From Rhynchopus sp. YZ270_cl-10 (Eukaryota > Euglenozoa > Diplonemea > Diplonemida > Diplonemidae), in assembly GCA_964035575.1 (NCBI GenBank), contig OZ037927.1:558001-622000 (forward strand): 64,000 nt of DNA, written 5' to 3'. The notes under the pieces are model-generated. The model was not told the DNA's origin and did not search any database. It saw only the letters and a list, made by a program, of their open reading frames with translations. Positions 29,316 to 39,860 of the stretch are shown piece by piece. A program made the position numbers and the translations under genes. The first letter of the stretch is position 1; every line of letters begins with the position of its first letter.

Positions 29316-31247
29316 TCAAGCATTGATCGCCCGCAACATCTGCGTAACCACTGTATAAACCTGCACCCCCGGCGGCAGCGTCACCGATACCACCAACTCC
29401 CCACCCTCCGCCGCCTCCATCACACTCACACAATGCAACTTCTTCAGCGGCGCTGCCCCTGCCAGCACCACATCCCCCCCTTCAGGGTGCAACAGCTGCA
29501 ATGCTTCCCCCTCTGCATGACACCACTCCAGATCCTTCAAGGACGCGAGGAGCAGACGGTACTCCGCAGACACCTCCCCTTCTAGCAGAGGGTACTGCAC
29601 GTCTAGGCCCATCTCTTCCAACACCGTACGATATATCTTTAGACACGCGAAGGGTATAGGAGCACCTTCCTCATGCACGCCAAGGGTGGGGATGACTACC
29701 AAATGTGCTGGAGAAGACGCAGCATCGTCCTCAACATACCCAACACCTCCCTTCCCAACCGCGACGTCACCACTCATCGTCATTTGCCCTCCAATCTGCA
29801 GGCGTGCTCTCACAACGCGGTTCCAGATTTCTCCTATTAAGGCTTCCCTCATAGCCTCCCCATGAAGCTCCTTCACCATTATCAGCGCCTCCTTTATGTC
29901 ATACTCAGCTGCTACCAAACATCCCAGCAAAATATGCCCTAAACCCCCCACAGCTCCTCCTTTCCCTTCTCTAAGCTGCGTTGTGGTCCACAGAGAAGGG
30001 TCGGGGTGGGTCCTTAAAAAATTCCCGACTTTTGGGTCGAGAGTGCATGCGTGAAGTAAAAGTGTTTTGATGATAGCGATTTCGGCGCCAAAAGCGTGGT
30101 TTTGCTGGTCTTCATGAAGAAGAAGGGATGTGTCTTCGTATGAGTTATCTTCGGTGTTTTCGTGAGAATCTGAAGAAAATACCCACGCTTCCACCCCAGC
30201 AACATACTCCGCCAAATTGGTGTTAAAATTCGGGAGTCCCAGCGCCTTCATTGCTGAGAGAACTGCCTCGAATTTTTCTGCCTTCCCTTCCTCAAAATTC
30301 GACGCTTTCAGCAATACCCGGAACTGCGTTGAAGGGATATGGGGTGTGGAGGATTCGCATATTTTGACAACCTTTTGTACCCCTGGAGCAGATTGGAGGG
30401 TGGAGAGAATAACGTTCAATGATCTTTTTGACGTTTTTTTGACACTCAAAATCTGGGTCAAGCTTGGACACACCCTTCGAGGAACCAACGCACGGATCGA
30501 AGGCGACAGATCTGCGCGAAGGGGAAGCGCCGCTACACCATCCGATAGGACCACATCCTCCGCACCACACCGTAACAACCCTTCCATCTCCTCCTCCTGC
30601 AATACATTATTATCTCCGTTTTGGGTAATGCTAAACACAGCCCACTCTCCTTCTCCCCCACCACCAAGCCACGCTTCCGTCACACCCTTATTTTTCTCCA
30701 AAGAAAGACTTTCGATGACATGAATTTCATGAATAAACGGCATTCCGCTGGGCCCTCTCTTTTCTCCTCTACCCAACGCAGCTACTGTTGGGTGCATAAC
30801 ATCGGACACAAACCGTTCAAGATGGAGCTGACGCGATTCCATTTTAAGATCTTGCAATGTCTCTGCAGTAGGAAGTTCGTGGACTCGCTCTGGATCTGTT
30901 GGGATGTCTTCTGTCGAGAGAGGGATTGTGAGGTTCGGGCTCATATATGCATCGAGAGACATTTTGCGGATAATTGAGTCATCATCTTCGTCTTTGTCGC
31001 GGTTTTTTTTAGGGTAAGAAGAAGAGCGGTTCTTCCCGCGGTGGTGTTGGTGTTGTTGTCGTTGTTCCCCCTTTCCTCGTCGGTTTTCCTTCCCTGTCTC
31101 AACCCGAAATGGCTCCCACTTCTCCTCCTTTACCTTCCATTGTACTCCGGTTCGTTGTGGACGAGGCAGCTCTTCATCCCGCAGCGAAGCCTTCGGTACA
31201 AAACGCTTTCCAGAAAAATGACGCAAACAGGATCGTGTAGCATTCAT
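29316..31247 (-). CDS. Conserved-looking 643-residue protein, probably mitochondrial
   Basis: One uninterrupted frame from the ATG at 31245-31247. The N-terminus (MNATRSCLRHFSGKRFVPKA) is Arg/Ser-rich without acids, like a mitochondrial targeting peptide. Residues 40-95 are very basic and Gln/His/Arg-rich. The remainder is a mixed globular protein with segments such as FVSDVMHPTVAALGRGEKRG, a hydrophobic patch AVGGLGHILLGCLVAAEYDI, and a C-terminus of regular beta-like strands (VVSVTLPPGVQVYTVVTQML). No catalytic motif or known domain is recognisable. Its length and the absence of repeats argue for a genuine enzyme or organellar ribonucleoprotein factor of a divergent lineage. Organelle import is inferred from the N-terminus only. 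Confidence 0.7.
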   Translation of the reverse strand: MNATRSCLRHFSGKRFVPKASLRDEELPRPQRTGVQWKVKEEKWEPFRVETGKENRRGKGEQRQQHQHHRGKNRSSSYPKKNRDKDEDDDSIIRKMSLDAYMSPNLTIPLSTEDIPTDPERVHELPTAETLQDLKMESRQLHLERFVSDVMHPTVAALGRGEKRGPSGMPFIHEIHVIESLSLEKNKGVTEAWLGGGGEGEWAVFSITQNGDNNVLQEEEMEGLLRCGAEDVVLSDGVAALPLRADLSPSIRALVPRRVCPSLTQILSVKKTSKRSLNVILSTLQSAPGVQKVVKICESSTPHIPSTQFRVLLKASNFEEGKAEKFEAVLSAMKALGLPNFNTNLAEYVAGVEAWVFSSDSHENTEDNSYEDTSLLLHEDQQNHAFGAEIAIIKTLLLHACTLDPKVGNFLRTHPDPSLWTTTQLREGKGGAVGGLGHILLGCLVAAEYDIKEALIMVKELHGEAMREALIGEIWNRVVRARLQIGGQMTMSGDVAVGKGGVGYVEDDAASSPAHLVVIPTLGVHEEGAPIPFACLKIYRTVLEEMGLDVQYPLLEGEVSAEYRLLLASLKDLEWCHAEGEALQLLHPEGGDVVLAGAAPLKKLHCVSVMEAAEGGELVVSVTLPPGVQVYTVVTQMLRAINA

Positions 31248-31419
31248 GATTGCTGTGTATAGATTTTATTTTTTAGGGATGTTTTCTCTCCCTCTATGGT
31301 TTTACATCAAATGGGGGGCGAGAGAGAGAGAGAGAGAGGGGTTTTTTAAAAAACTGCGTCTTTTTTATATTTTTTCAAAAAAAATTACCCGTATTTACCC
31401 CACCCCCAATCCCCTCCAC

Positions 31420-31935
31420 TTAGACCGATGTATAATCGTCTCTCACCAACGGCCTGCGTGATGGCTCGACACAAGGGCATATGGACATAATCGCTACAAA
31501 GGTTCCTGTTAACACCAGCCCCCAGGAGGCTATGACTGTCATGGTGAGGAGGATGAGGGAAGGGGGAGGGGAGGTGCGTGCGCGGTCCAGCTCAAGCAGG
31601 CCGAAGAAGAGGTAGAGAGGCCCCTTAGTGAGCCAGTGGGTGAGGGCAGCGAGGGAGCCACGGAGAAGACCAGCTTCTGCGCAGACACAAGAGGTGAAGA
31701 TCACAATCAGATAGACCCGCAGCACAACGTTCGTCCACACAATATCAACAGCAGGGTCTGCGACTGCCACCAGGATCCCTTCGACTTCTGCCACCGTTGC
31801 CACGCCAAGCCCTGTCACTGCAAGAAATGAAGTGAGCCACTCCACGCTCCCCCAGACCTGCGCGCAGGAGCATCCCGCCTCATCCCCGTCATCGCGGGGC
31901 TTGGGGTGATTCGTCTTCTTTGGGGAAGGAGCCAT
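31420..31935 (-). CDS. Four-helix membrane protein, COPI-associated/TVP15-like
   Basis: 171 residues from an ATG at 31933-31935. After a polar N-terminus (MAPSPKKTNHPKPRDDGDEA) come four hydrophobic helices at about 33-52, 65-83, 104-118 and 124-148. The segment VVLRVYLIVIFTSCVCAEAG followed by LTHWLTKGPLYLFFGLLELD fits the COPI-associated protein family (Golgi TVP15 relatives: LRxYLIxxG....E, then GRGxFYIFLG). Family members are small Golgi or vesicle membrane proteins. The call rests on this central pattern only, so another four-helix family is possible. The cytosolic tail carries RRPLVRDDY. Confidence 0.6.
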   Translation of the reverse strand: MAPSPKKTNHPKPRDDGDEAGCSCAQVWGSVEWLTSFLAVTGLGVATVAEVEGILVAVADPAVDIVWTNVVLRVYLIVIFTSCVCAEAGLLRGSLAALTHWLTKGPLYLFFGLLELDRARTSPPPSLILLTMTVIASWGLVLTGTFVAIMSICPCVEPSRRPLVRDDYTSV

Positions 31936-32001
31936 CTTATTAATTTTGAGAATATGTGTAAAATAGAGTACCTTTTAGAGGGTTTGAAAGTTTGTTTGTT
32001 T

Positions 32002-32025
32002 GAAAACTTGGTTGTATTAGTGTAG
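32002..32025 (-). repeat. Hairpin element family A, truncated
   Basis: Only GAAAACTTGGTTGTATTAGT followed by GTAG is present. The rest is missing. Confidence 0.55.
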
Positions 32026-32196
32026 CGCGCCTTTTTTTCTGTTTTCTGTTCTGTTTTCGAAAGGGATGGGGAAGGAGAGGGGAGAGAGGGAGGGGTAAGT
32101 TTGAAGGATGAATATGACTCGTTGTGCATACACAGGGGGGTTTTTTTTTGAAGGTGTGTAGTGATGCAGTTTGGTATTAAGTATTATTTCATTATG

Positions 32197-32287
32197 TACC
32201 ACCTGATTTTTACCCCGCGTCTTGGGTGCGTATAGGGTCCTATACGGTCCTGTATACGCGCCTGTACGCGGGGTAAAAAATCAGGTA
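32197..32287. mobile_element. Foldback element with TACCACCTGATTTTTACCCC ends
   Basis: 91 bp. The right half is the inverse of the left (ACGCGGGGTAAAAAATCAGG). A related, longer copy lies at 51896-52036. The interior has CGTATA / TATACG steps. Confidence 0.75.
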
Positions 32288-32433
32288 GATGTAGGGCGTA
32301 ATAAGCAAAAATGATGGCCGAATCGATTTCATGCTGCTCACACCGTATCCTTAGAACCACCTCGGCATCTGGAAAGGCAAAGGATGGTTCTGCGGAATAG
32401 CTAAGCTCTCCCTCTAAAGAGAAAAAAAGAAAA

Positions 32434-32564
32434 AAGTAGAGTTGAAATACAACAGCCCTTCTCGTGAACAGTGTACCTTTTGGTATAATGACCGCTTGTA
32501 CCGGGAGGTGGACACCCCCCAACCGATACAGTCCTATACATCCATTTCGTGGTTTACATCTGAA
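32434..32564 (+). repeat. Hairpin element family D, near full length
   Basis: Runs from GTAGAGTTGAAATACAACAG through CTTCTCGTGAACAGTGTACC, the hairpin GTACC-TTTT-GGTAT, CGGGAGGTGGACACCCC, and GTGGTTTACATCTGA. It matches 55459-55583 over its length. Confidence 0.75.
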
Positions 32565-32941
32565 CAAAAGAATGGGGGGGAAGAACAGATCGTACCTCTT
32601 GGGGGGTTTTTTTGCGCTTTTTTTTTAGTTAGCCTTTACCTCAAAAAGGGGGGAACTATAAATGTGTATAGGGAAAATGTTCTGTTCAAAAAAACGAAAA
32701 GAAAAAAATGGTCTTTTCGAAGGAGCAAAAAGCAGAATGAAGGTGGGGGAGGGAGGGAGGAGTATTGCTCTCAGGTAAACACCCACGCCACATGCCAGCG
32801 TGACAATCTCAATATGAAATGGTAAAAAAAAATGATGACACGTACACATGTCGTTTTGTATATCATGCTGACTTCAATAAGGCACCGTGTAAGTAGACTG
32901 TTGCGTGGGAGAGGAGGGAAGGGTGAGAGAGACAAAAAAAA

Positions 32942-33050
32942 AATGGTAGTTATTGATGCAGGCACACCCTCCTACTGACCCACATAGGCCAGCTATCCGG
33001 ATGAAAGCACAAAGTACCCCCGCGGGGCCAACAACAGACCGTGTAAAAGG
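32942..33050 (+). repeat. Dispersed repeat I, copy 1
   Basis: GGTAGTTATTGATGCAGGCA ... GCCAGCTATCCGGATGAAAG ... CCCCCGCGGGGCCAACAACA. It matches 55588-55680. Confidence 0.7.
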
Positions 33051-33335
33051 CTGGGGTGGAAAGACAACCCGTTTAGAAAAAACATGCGGGTATTTTATGT
33101 TATATATTTGTGTAAAATAAATGGGGTGACGAAGGCTATGGGTGGTGGAGGGTGTCTGTGGTGTAAATATCCTTCCATCGAGACAGTGGTCACGTGTAAA
33201 CGAGACACATCCCAAAACAAAAACAACAAACAAAAAAAAGGGGGGGGAAATCAACCCCCTTTTTGCACATACAGCTTTTACTCTAATGTACAATAACCCT
33301 CGCATACGGACATATTTTACATTTCCTCTTTTTTT

Positions 33336-33382
33336 GAAATCTTGGTTTTATTTAGTGTAGACACCCGAGGATGAGCTCCACC
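33336..33382 (-). repeat. Hairpin element family A, subtype 2
   Basis: GACACCCGAGGATGAGCTCC with a T run in front. Confidence 0.7.
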
Positions 33383-33395
33383 TATTTTTTCTTTT

Positions 33396-33446
33396 GAACC
33401 AATCTGTTGGTTTAGTGTAGCTGTCATTCAGACAGATCCTTCACTC
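33396..33446 (-). repeat. Hairpin element family A, variant with its own inner stem
   Basis: TTTAGTGTAG, then the perfect inner hairpin CTGTC-ATTCA-GACAG, then CCTTCACTC. Same outer layout as the other subtypes, unrelated inner stem. It follows a subtype 2 copy directly. Confidence 0.65.
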
Positions 33447-33686
33447 TCCTTCTTTTTGCACCTTTTTTTATTGATTCATTTTTGCACGCTTTTTTTTTTG
33501 CTCTCAGACCCTCCCTTTTATTCTGCTGTTCTTTCCTTTAAATCTTAAGACCCAAATCCTCCTCCGACACTTTTTCTAGTGAAAACACTGTTTATGTCTC
33601 CTCTTCTCAATCTTACTGCACATTTTTTAAAAAAATCACCCCTCTTTATCTCAAACATCACAGCACTACCAAAACGAACTTTTTTT

Positions 33687-33747
33687 GAATAATTTGACAA
33701 CGTGTAGACACCTCGATTATTTTTTTTCTCATATGAGATGGGAGCTC
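33687..33747 (-). repeat. Hairpin element family A, subtype 4
   Basis: TTTGACAACGTGTAGACACC, then TCG. It is the uninterrupted counterpart of the split copy at 23471-23962. Confidence 0.65.
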
Positions 33748-33784
33748 TCTCTGTGCATATATTTTTTTTTCTCTCTCTCTTTTT

Positions 33785-33852
33785 GATAAAGTGTTGGAGT
33801 AGTGCAGTTTTGCCTCGGTTGTGTTGCCCCAACAGTTGTGCAATCTTCCACT
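33785..33852 (-). repeat. Hairpin element family A, subtype 3
   Basis: GATAAAGTGTTGGAGTAGTG to GTGCAATCTTCCACT. Confidence 0.7.
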
Positions 33853-34108
33853 GTCTTTTTTTTTTTTTTTTTTGGATTTGGGGCGATCAACGAAAAAACT
33901 TTCTCTCTTTTTTTCCTTGTTTTCGTTTCTTTTGACTGAATATCTATCTAAAAAAGGAAGAGTTTTATTTTTCTCTCTCCTTTTTCTCCTTATTCTACAA
34001 CGCGAAGCTCTTATTGTGCATAAGATTGAAATTTTGTGACATTTTGTGAAACTTTGTGAAACGCCGCCCCCCAGATAGCACCAACTGTCTTTTTTTTTCC
34101 TCCTTTTC

Positions 34109-37100
34109 TTATTCTACAACGCGAAACTCTGCTTCTACCACCGACTTTCTCTTCGCCCCAGTACCTGTTTGCGTCTTTCCTATTTTGATAATACCATTTT
34201 CCCCTTTGTCGGAAGAGTCCAGGTCTGCCGCACGGTAGAGGACATCGACATCGACACTCCACACCTCACCGTATCTGGTCGGGTTTGCGTCGACAATGTG
34301 CACGATGCGTTTTTCTGCGTCGTAATCCTTGATGATCCCACAGCCGAGCTTCCATTTTACTTCGGCGTCGGTGAGTTTTATGTCAAAAATTTCTTCGGTA
34401 TTGACGATCACGCAGACCAAGAATTTGCAGGACTCCTCCGAGGCCTCCTCCAACAGCAGCTGGAAATCCTCCTTCGACGACCCTATCACAATCGCTGCCG
34501 TCAAGCAATGCTGGGACGCCTGCTCAAATTTCAGCACCATCTTCGCCACCGCCGTGACCGACATCCTCTCCGACAGCTCAGACATATTAATCTTCATGGT
34601 ATGCCACGGGAATATCGAGGACCCCCTCCTAAACCTCTCACCACCAAGACACGTGTACGCAGTATAAAACATTTCCTCCACACTACACGTATGACCTAGG
34701 GTAGTTAACGCCAACGCCGTTCCATTCAAATGGGTACACTGCGGAACACGGAACTGCTCCCACTGTGGAACCGAAAAGAGCGAAAGGTCGCGCCCACAGC
34801 GGTATTTTTCTGGCAGCTCCCCGGTTGAGAGTTTAATATACCCCCTCGCCCTCCCGCACAACGGGTCGTGCTCGATGCAGCCATTATACAGATCCGAGAG
34901 CGGAATCTTCAAGAACCTCGTGTAAAGGCATTTGTGCGCATCAAGCGCGCTGACGATCGGTCCAGAGGGGCCTTCATTATCGTCTACGTCAAGCAATATG
35001 AGATACTCCCCACCACGTCCTCCACAGGCTTCTAAGGTCTTTGGTGCGCAGTTGATGATGAGAACTTCGGTGGGAGACCCACGGCTGGCGACAGCCTTGC
35101 GAAGAACGTCCTCGAAGACCTGAAGCGACACCTTCCTCTCGTCCTTCAGGCAGGTGTCGAAATTGACGCATTCGGCCGTCAGCTCATGCTGTTGCTGGGA
35201 GTTGAGAATGTAGTTCACACAGATCCGGGTCACGTCGTTCATCGAAATTCTCGGGTCAACGAGGAACGAAGGGTCGGTCTCAATCTTATGCATCACATCC
35301 TTCGGTAATGTTACTCTCGAAGGGTTTAAAATGTTCAAAGCAACAGCGATTTGTGTGATAGGTGTGACCGTTGTCGGGTATTCAAAGAATTTGATGAATT
35401 CTGCGGGAATTGTTGGCTTCATTCTCAAATTTTTCAGCCGCTTATTGGTCAACGTGTCGTGCCTCTTAACGGTTAACGTTGCCTGGATATTATCCATCAG
35501 CCCTCTGTCATCTTCAAAGTTGCTTACCTCCTGGGATTTGTACAAGAAGATGTAACCCTTCCCGATCATCGCTTTGTGAAGACGTTGTAGTGTTGTAGAC
35601 CATTGACGGCCGTATTTTGCGGGCTCGACGTCGAGGATTTCAATGTGCTGCTTCTCTGGGTCATATGCCTGGAGAATACCAAAGTGCGACGTCCCTGTCG
35701 GTGCAATGTTGAGAACGTTATGCGCGCAGGCGAGGTCAAACTGCAGGATCATCACCTTGTCGAGCTCGGGTGTTTCGGAGGTGGCTTTGATGAGAATCTC
35801 GTGGAGTGCCATGATGCTGATGTTTGGTGGTGAGTCTGCACTCTCCACCTTCTTGTCAATAGGGTGCGCGCTGGCCCAGATGTTGGCCAGAAGCGTCTCC
35901 TTCAGGTAGTGGTCGTAATACGCGAAAACCTCGAGCAGCTGCATCTCATATCCAGTCACAACAGAAAGGGGGAAGTCGAGCTCGTTGCAGAGACTCCGCA
36001 CGTCAATGCCGTTGCCGCTCTGTGTGGGTTGTTGTGATTGTGGTACATAAAAAGGGTGTGCCGTGTGGATATGGAGAGGTAATTCTTGTAGAATATGGCC
36101 CCTCCAATATGTTGTGTGTGCATACCTCTTGTGTCTCGAACCCCTGGATAAGGTGGATTCCTAGCGCCAGAGCCACCAGGTGGCTTGAGATCGTGGGACG
36201 CACGCTGATGAGCGGGATTCCGTTCGGGCCGTGTCCGGTGTATAGGTCTGAGGGGTACTGTAGGGGGGGGGGTGGTGTGTTTGCAGTTGTAGGTAGTCCC
36301 TAACCCTAGGAAATAAGGAGCGTAACACTGCCCATATGTAATAGGGGGGTGATTCTTTTTGTTGCAGAATGTGGGTCCAAATATGGTGTGGTGTGTGTGT
36401 GTGTGTTGTCGAGCGCGGTGTTTGTATGTAGTGCGCATACCAGCTCCTTAGGCGAGTCGTCTTCATCTTCTTCGTCTACAAGCGAGAACTCTAGGAACCC
36501 TCGAAAGCGTGATGTATAATTGTCTTTCGTGCAACAACCTGAAAATATATGGGAATACGTGGAGATCGCACGAAAAAAAAAAGAAAAGTTGATAAGATGA
36601 TCCGAAGCCTCTCGTGCTTAGTCACCTTATCATATTCGTTATCAAAAAAAGCGAGGTAGGAATCCGGGAGGTGGACACCCCCAACCATGCAGTCTTGCAA
36701 TACATTTTCGTGGTTTCCATCTGATTAAAAAAAAAGAGAAGTTTTGAAAAATGCAATACCTCTGTACAGCGCGTTGAGGGGTGTCTTCTGCTCTGTCATG
36801 TGGATGTCCTGGTCGAGGACAGCATCGCAGAGCGTGACTGTATTGGTTGCAGTGTTAAAGTCCGACGCAAGCGAGAACCAGCCATCATTTTTCATCCCAA
36901 AGCGCGAGTCAGGTGCACTCTTGTACCGCTGCATGGCGTCGAGCGACTGCTCGGGGACACTGTGCTGCTCTATGGTGAGCGTGCCATTGAAAGCCCCTAC
37001 TTCACCCTCCGCACCATCACTGTCAGAGTCACTGTCATCCACGCGAAGCATATCTTGCTCCACCACAAAAGGGTCATAACTGAATATCTTGCACGACTTC

Positions 37101-38343
37101 ATCTCCTTGAACTCCTCTTCCATGCTTTTTCTGAACGCCGCAAGCGGCATTGGCCCGCGGTCTCCTGACTCATTTGCGGAGTGTCCCGGTTCAACCTCTC
37201 CTTCCGCAAGCGAGCTTTCCATATGAACGGCTTGGACCTTCATGATTCCTTTACAGCGTGGGTCATGATTGATAAATTCTTGGCTGATATCGCGAAGGTT
37301 TGAGAGGGAGACATTCCCTTTGTCCAGATAGTGAAGCGGGAGGTGGGTTTCGAAGAAGATGTCTTCAACGGTAATGCGTTTGACATTCGTCTCAAACTTC
37401 CCTTTAGCCTCGAGGAGGAAGGACATTGCGGCGCACATCAGCCCGATGTAGCGACACTGCAACTCCTTTGCAGGGTTGATCTCGTCGTCCGTGATGTACT
37501 GGTCGTAGAACTCCTTGCGATGTTTCTTCAGCTTCATCGTCAACGACCGTGGCTTGCGAACTGAGGACCCACCGCGTCCGTCATCCGAGAAGGTCGCGCT
37601 CAAGGGGGAACGGCATGGAGGCTCATCCAGCGCGCAAGGATCCTGCATGGCTTCAAGAGGGCGGACAGCGGCCGATTTTGCTTTAGTCCCTGCACCAGGA
37701 GTGATGATCTGGTTGTTCTCCTTTATGACGACAGAGCCGCTGCGTGTTCGGAGTCTGAGGGAGGGGGGAGGAGGAGGAGGGGGAGGGTTGGAATGAGACA
37801 AAAAAAAATTATATAGAAGTGATAAAGGTTCTCAGATGAACTCTCTTGTTGTTTAGTCATATTTTTTGGCATCACATTTCGTTTATCGTACAGTATTTAG
37901 CTGTGTGGGATTGAACAAAACGTTGTCGGGGGATGGTGTCACCTCCCGAGTTAAAAATAGTAACTCTGATAGGTAAGTAAAAGGGGAAAAAAAGGTTTTT
38001 TTCGTTGATTGCACAATTACCCTGTTGGAGGGGTGATTGGCGACCGTATCTGAGGAACTATTTCTCCTTTAAGCTACGCTTTGTAGGTATAATAATCATA
38101 ATATGCATACAGTTCGCCAGAGTTTTTCCGGTCGGTGAAGGAGGACTCCTTCTTGAGGATAGACGACCCCCGCTTGCGTCCGGTCGGGCCTCCCAACCCT
38201 TCTTGCAGGGTCTGCTTCGCGAGGTCGGCCTGCTGCTCCTTGCAGATCGCCTCAAGCTCGCCTATGAGCCCTTTCCACTTCTCGGGCGAGTGGTCCAACG
38301 AGCCCACATCGGAGCCCGTCTGGGAGCTCGCACCAGCACCCAT
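34109..38343 (-). CDS. Four tandem phytochelatin-synthase-like (papain-fold) domains, N-myristoylated
   Basis: Five exons: 38111-38343, 36760-37754, 36441-36499, 36126-36257 and 34109-36019. All junctions keep the frame, giving 1109 residues. It starts MGAGASSQ (myristoylation signal). Four diverged copies of the phytochelatin-synthase fold follow. Domain 1 (about 165-405): Cys178 in ELQCRYIGLM, Trp370 at the His site, Asp388. Domain 2 (about 440-620): Thr451 at the Cys site, His585 in TSHFGILQAY, Asp603 in ILDVEPAKYGRQW. Domain 3 (about 680-860) lacks Cys and His. Domain 4 (about 895-1075): Cys901 in PQCTHLNGTA, Gly at the His site, Asp1050 in VDANPTRYGEVW. The His-to-Asp spacing of 18 equals that of the plant enzyme. 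Family members transfer gamma-Glu-Cys from glutathione. No single copy here has all three residues, so this is a pseudo-enzyme or shares sites between domains. Confidence 0.8.
36020..36125 (-). other. Intron 4 of the phytochelatin-synthase-like gene, made of repeat F
   Basis: 106 nt, GTATGC...CCACACAG. Read on the coding strand, most of it is repeat F: ACACACAACATATTGGAGGG, GCCATATTCTACAAGAATTA, CC. The same repeat is intergenic at 7470, 7925, 17246, 50375 and 55890. Confidence 0.8.
36258..36440 (-). other. Intron 3 of the phytochelatin-synthase-like gene, made of repeat F plus the 134-bp unit
   Basis: 183 nt, GTATGC...CCTACAG. After a CA run it has repeat F (CCACATTCTGCAACAAAAAG) and then GGGCAGTGTTACGCTCCTTA ... 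GGGACTACCTACAACTGCAA, the same order as at 7470-7600. Confidence 0.8.
36500..36759 (-). other. Intron 2 of the phytochelatin-synthase-like gene, with hairpin elements B and D
   Basis: Donor GTATTG, acceptor TTTCGAG. It contains family B at 36589-36643 and a family D 3' part at 36668-36724. Confidence 0.75.
36589..36643 (+). repeat. Hairpin element family B, well preserved
   Basis: Outer stem TGATAAG/CTTATCA and inner stem GAAGC/GCTTA around CTCTCGT, ending in TTATC plus an A run. Inside an intron. Confidence 0.75.
37755..38110 (-). other. Intron 1 of the phytochelatin-synthase-like gene
   Basis: 356 nt, donor GTATGC, acceptor after a long CT tract (CCTCCTCCTCCTCCC..CTCAG). It contains a worn family B copy near 37833-37880. 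Confidence 0.75.
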
Positions 38344-38612
38344 CCTAGGTCTTAACTGCCTGCGGTGTTACAAAGGGGATGGGGAGGATGAATCGGGAGG
38401 AGAACTGCTGCACTCCCAGTTGTGTCAGAGACCCCCACCCCAGGGGAGAAAGGGGAGGGGGCGGGAAGTGAGTTTGAGGGGTGGCTTTTTCTGTTGGGTG
38501 ATAGGGGTGACAGGGGGGTGTGATACCCTCCAGTGTGATGGCAGAAAATTGATGAAATTCAGAAATAGTCGGAAGGAAAATACTTTTTTTTTTTATTTCG
38601 TTTCATCTAACA

Positions 38613-39250
38613 CAGGGTAGTAGCTTGAAAGGTGCACTTTTCAAATGTTGCTGGTTTGCTGGTTTAGAAAAATTTTTCCCAGGTTGAAAGCGGTCGTCGC
38701 GCGCTTCGCGCGCGCCTCCCTGCCAACCGCAGAGTGGAGAGGCAAAGGGTAAATTTTGCGAGACAACAAAGAAAATGGAATATAATCCTGTGTTAACAGG
38801 CTTGGTCTTGCACCTTACGTTCCACTAACCGTACAAAGCCAATACGTCTTCCAGAAGCTGTTACAACGGTGGGTCATTTTGAAAAAATGGTCAACTTTTT
38901 GCAGCTTTGGTCAAGTTGCATTTGTGGCTGCAAAATGCAAGGGGGTTCCCTACGACATTGGAAACTCTATTTTTTGCGGAGCAAAAAAATAATATAAAGT
39001 GGCGCCGCAGGCGAAAAAAATTAGGTATAGTGCAAAATATGCAGCTTTTTACACCACAGAGTCACTCAATGAACCCTTTTTAGGGGTTCGCTTACGTGTG
39101 AGGCTCTTTCTTCTGTGAGTAAGAAAGTGGTGCGGGGGCGACGAATAACTGAATCCCGAATCCCACATTTTTTTTTTTATTTTTCCCCAAACCAGTAAAC
39201 CAGCTTGTTCTGGTTTTGAAACCAGCAAAAGTACCCAAGCTATTTCCCTG
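38613..39250. mobile_element. Non-autonomous hAT-type element (638 bp, 8-bp TSD)
   Basis: Ends CAGGGTAGTAGCTTG and CAAGCTATTTCCCTG, flanked on both sides by ATCTAACA. Interior carries the GCGGAGCAAAAAA / GGCGCCGCAGGC module and CTGGTTT inverted motifs. Same family as 13789-14457. No coding frame. Confidence 0.9.
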
Positions 39251-39392
39251 ATCTAACAGAATACAATAGGGGCATGAAGAGGGGGGGGAACGCTTGGGGA
39301 GTCTTTCCCGACGGTTGGGAAAAGCAGTGTTAGTATGGTTTATTTGCTACTGTTGTCATCAATTAGTAAAGGCTGAACCAAAAAAAGAGAGA

Positions 39393-39445
39393 GAGATGAA
39401 CCGAAGCCTCTCGTGCTCAGTCATCTTGATTACATTCGTTCTTGA
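39393..39445 (+). repeat. Hairpin element family B
   Basis: AGATGA/TCATCT outer stem and GAAGC/GCTCA around CTCTCGT. The outer stem differs from the 36589 copy yet pairs. Confidence 0.7.
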
Positions 39446-39860
39446 AAAAAAAATCTGTTTGATTATAGACCACTATCACTAGATAGCAGCCATTTCTTTT
39501 CTTCACAGGATGCTTAAAAGAGGGCACAATAGAAGGAAGTACGCTTTCACAATCGTTCTCGAAAAACAGAAAAGAAAAAAGAACAGAAAAAAAATTGACT
39601 AAATTAGTCTAATACAAAAACCCCTTTCGTGGCAGTGTACCTAAAACAATTTCGACCCAACCCGTAGGAGAGGCGAGGTGGGGGGGGGTGAAGGGCGCGT
39701 GTGGTGCAATACAATACGCAGCAAGACGTTTCCCAAAAAAAAAACACCACACAACACTTGAGGCACGTTTCGTATTTGGGAATTTTCCCAAAAAAAAACA
39801 TAGTATTACCAAGGGTACGGTCGCCAATCATCCCTCAAAACAGGAGGATTTGTGCAATCA

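Larger units (their letters stand above)
31936..34108. other. 2.2-kb spacer rich in hairpin elements
   Basis: Contains a foldback element (32197-32287), a long family D copy (32434-32564), repeat I (32942-33050), and five family A copies (32002, 33336, 33396, 33687, 33785). No gene seen. Confidence 0.55.

Noticed and set aside
37755-37801. Pro-rich start of the second exon of the phytochelatin-synthase-like gene
   Set aside because: The Pro codons are the pyrimidine tract of a splice acceptor. The true start is MGAGAS at 38343.
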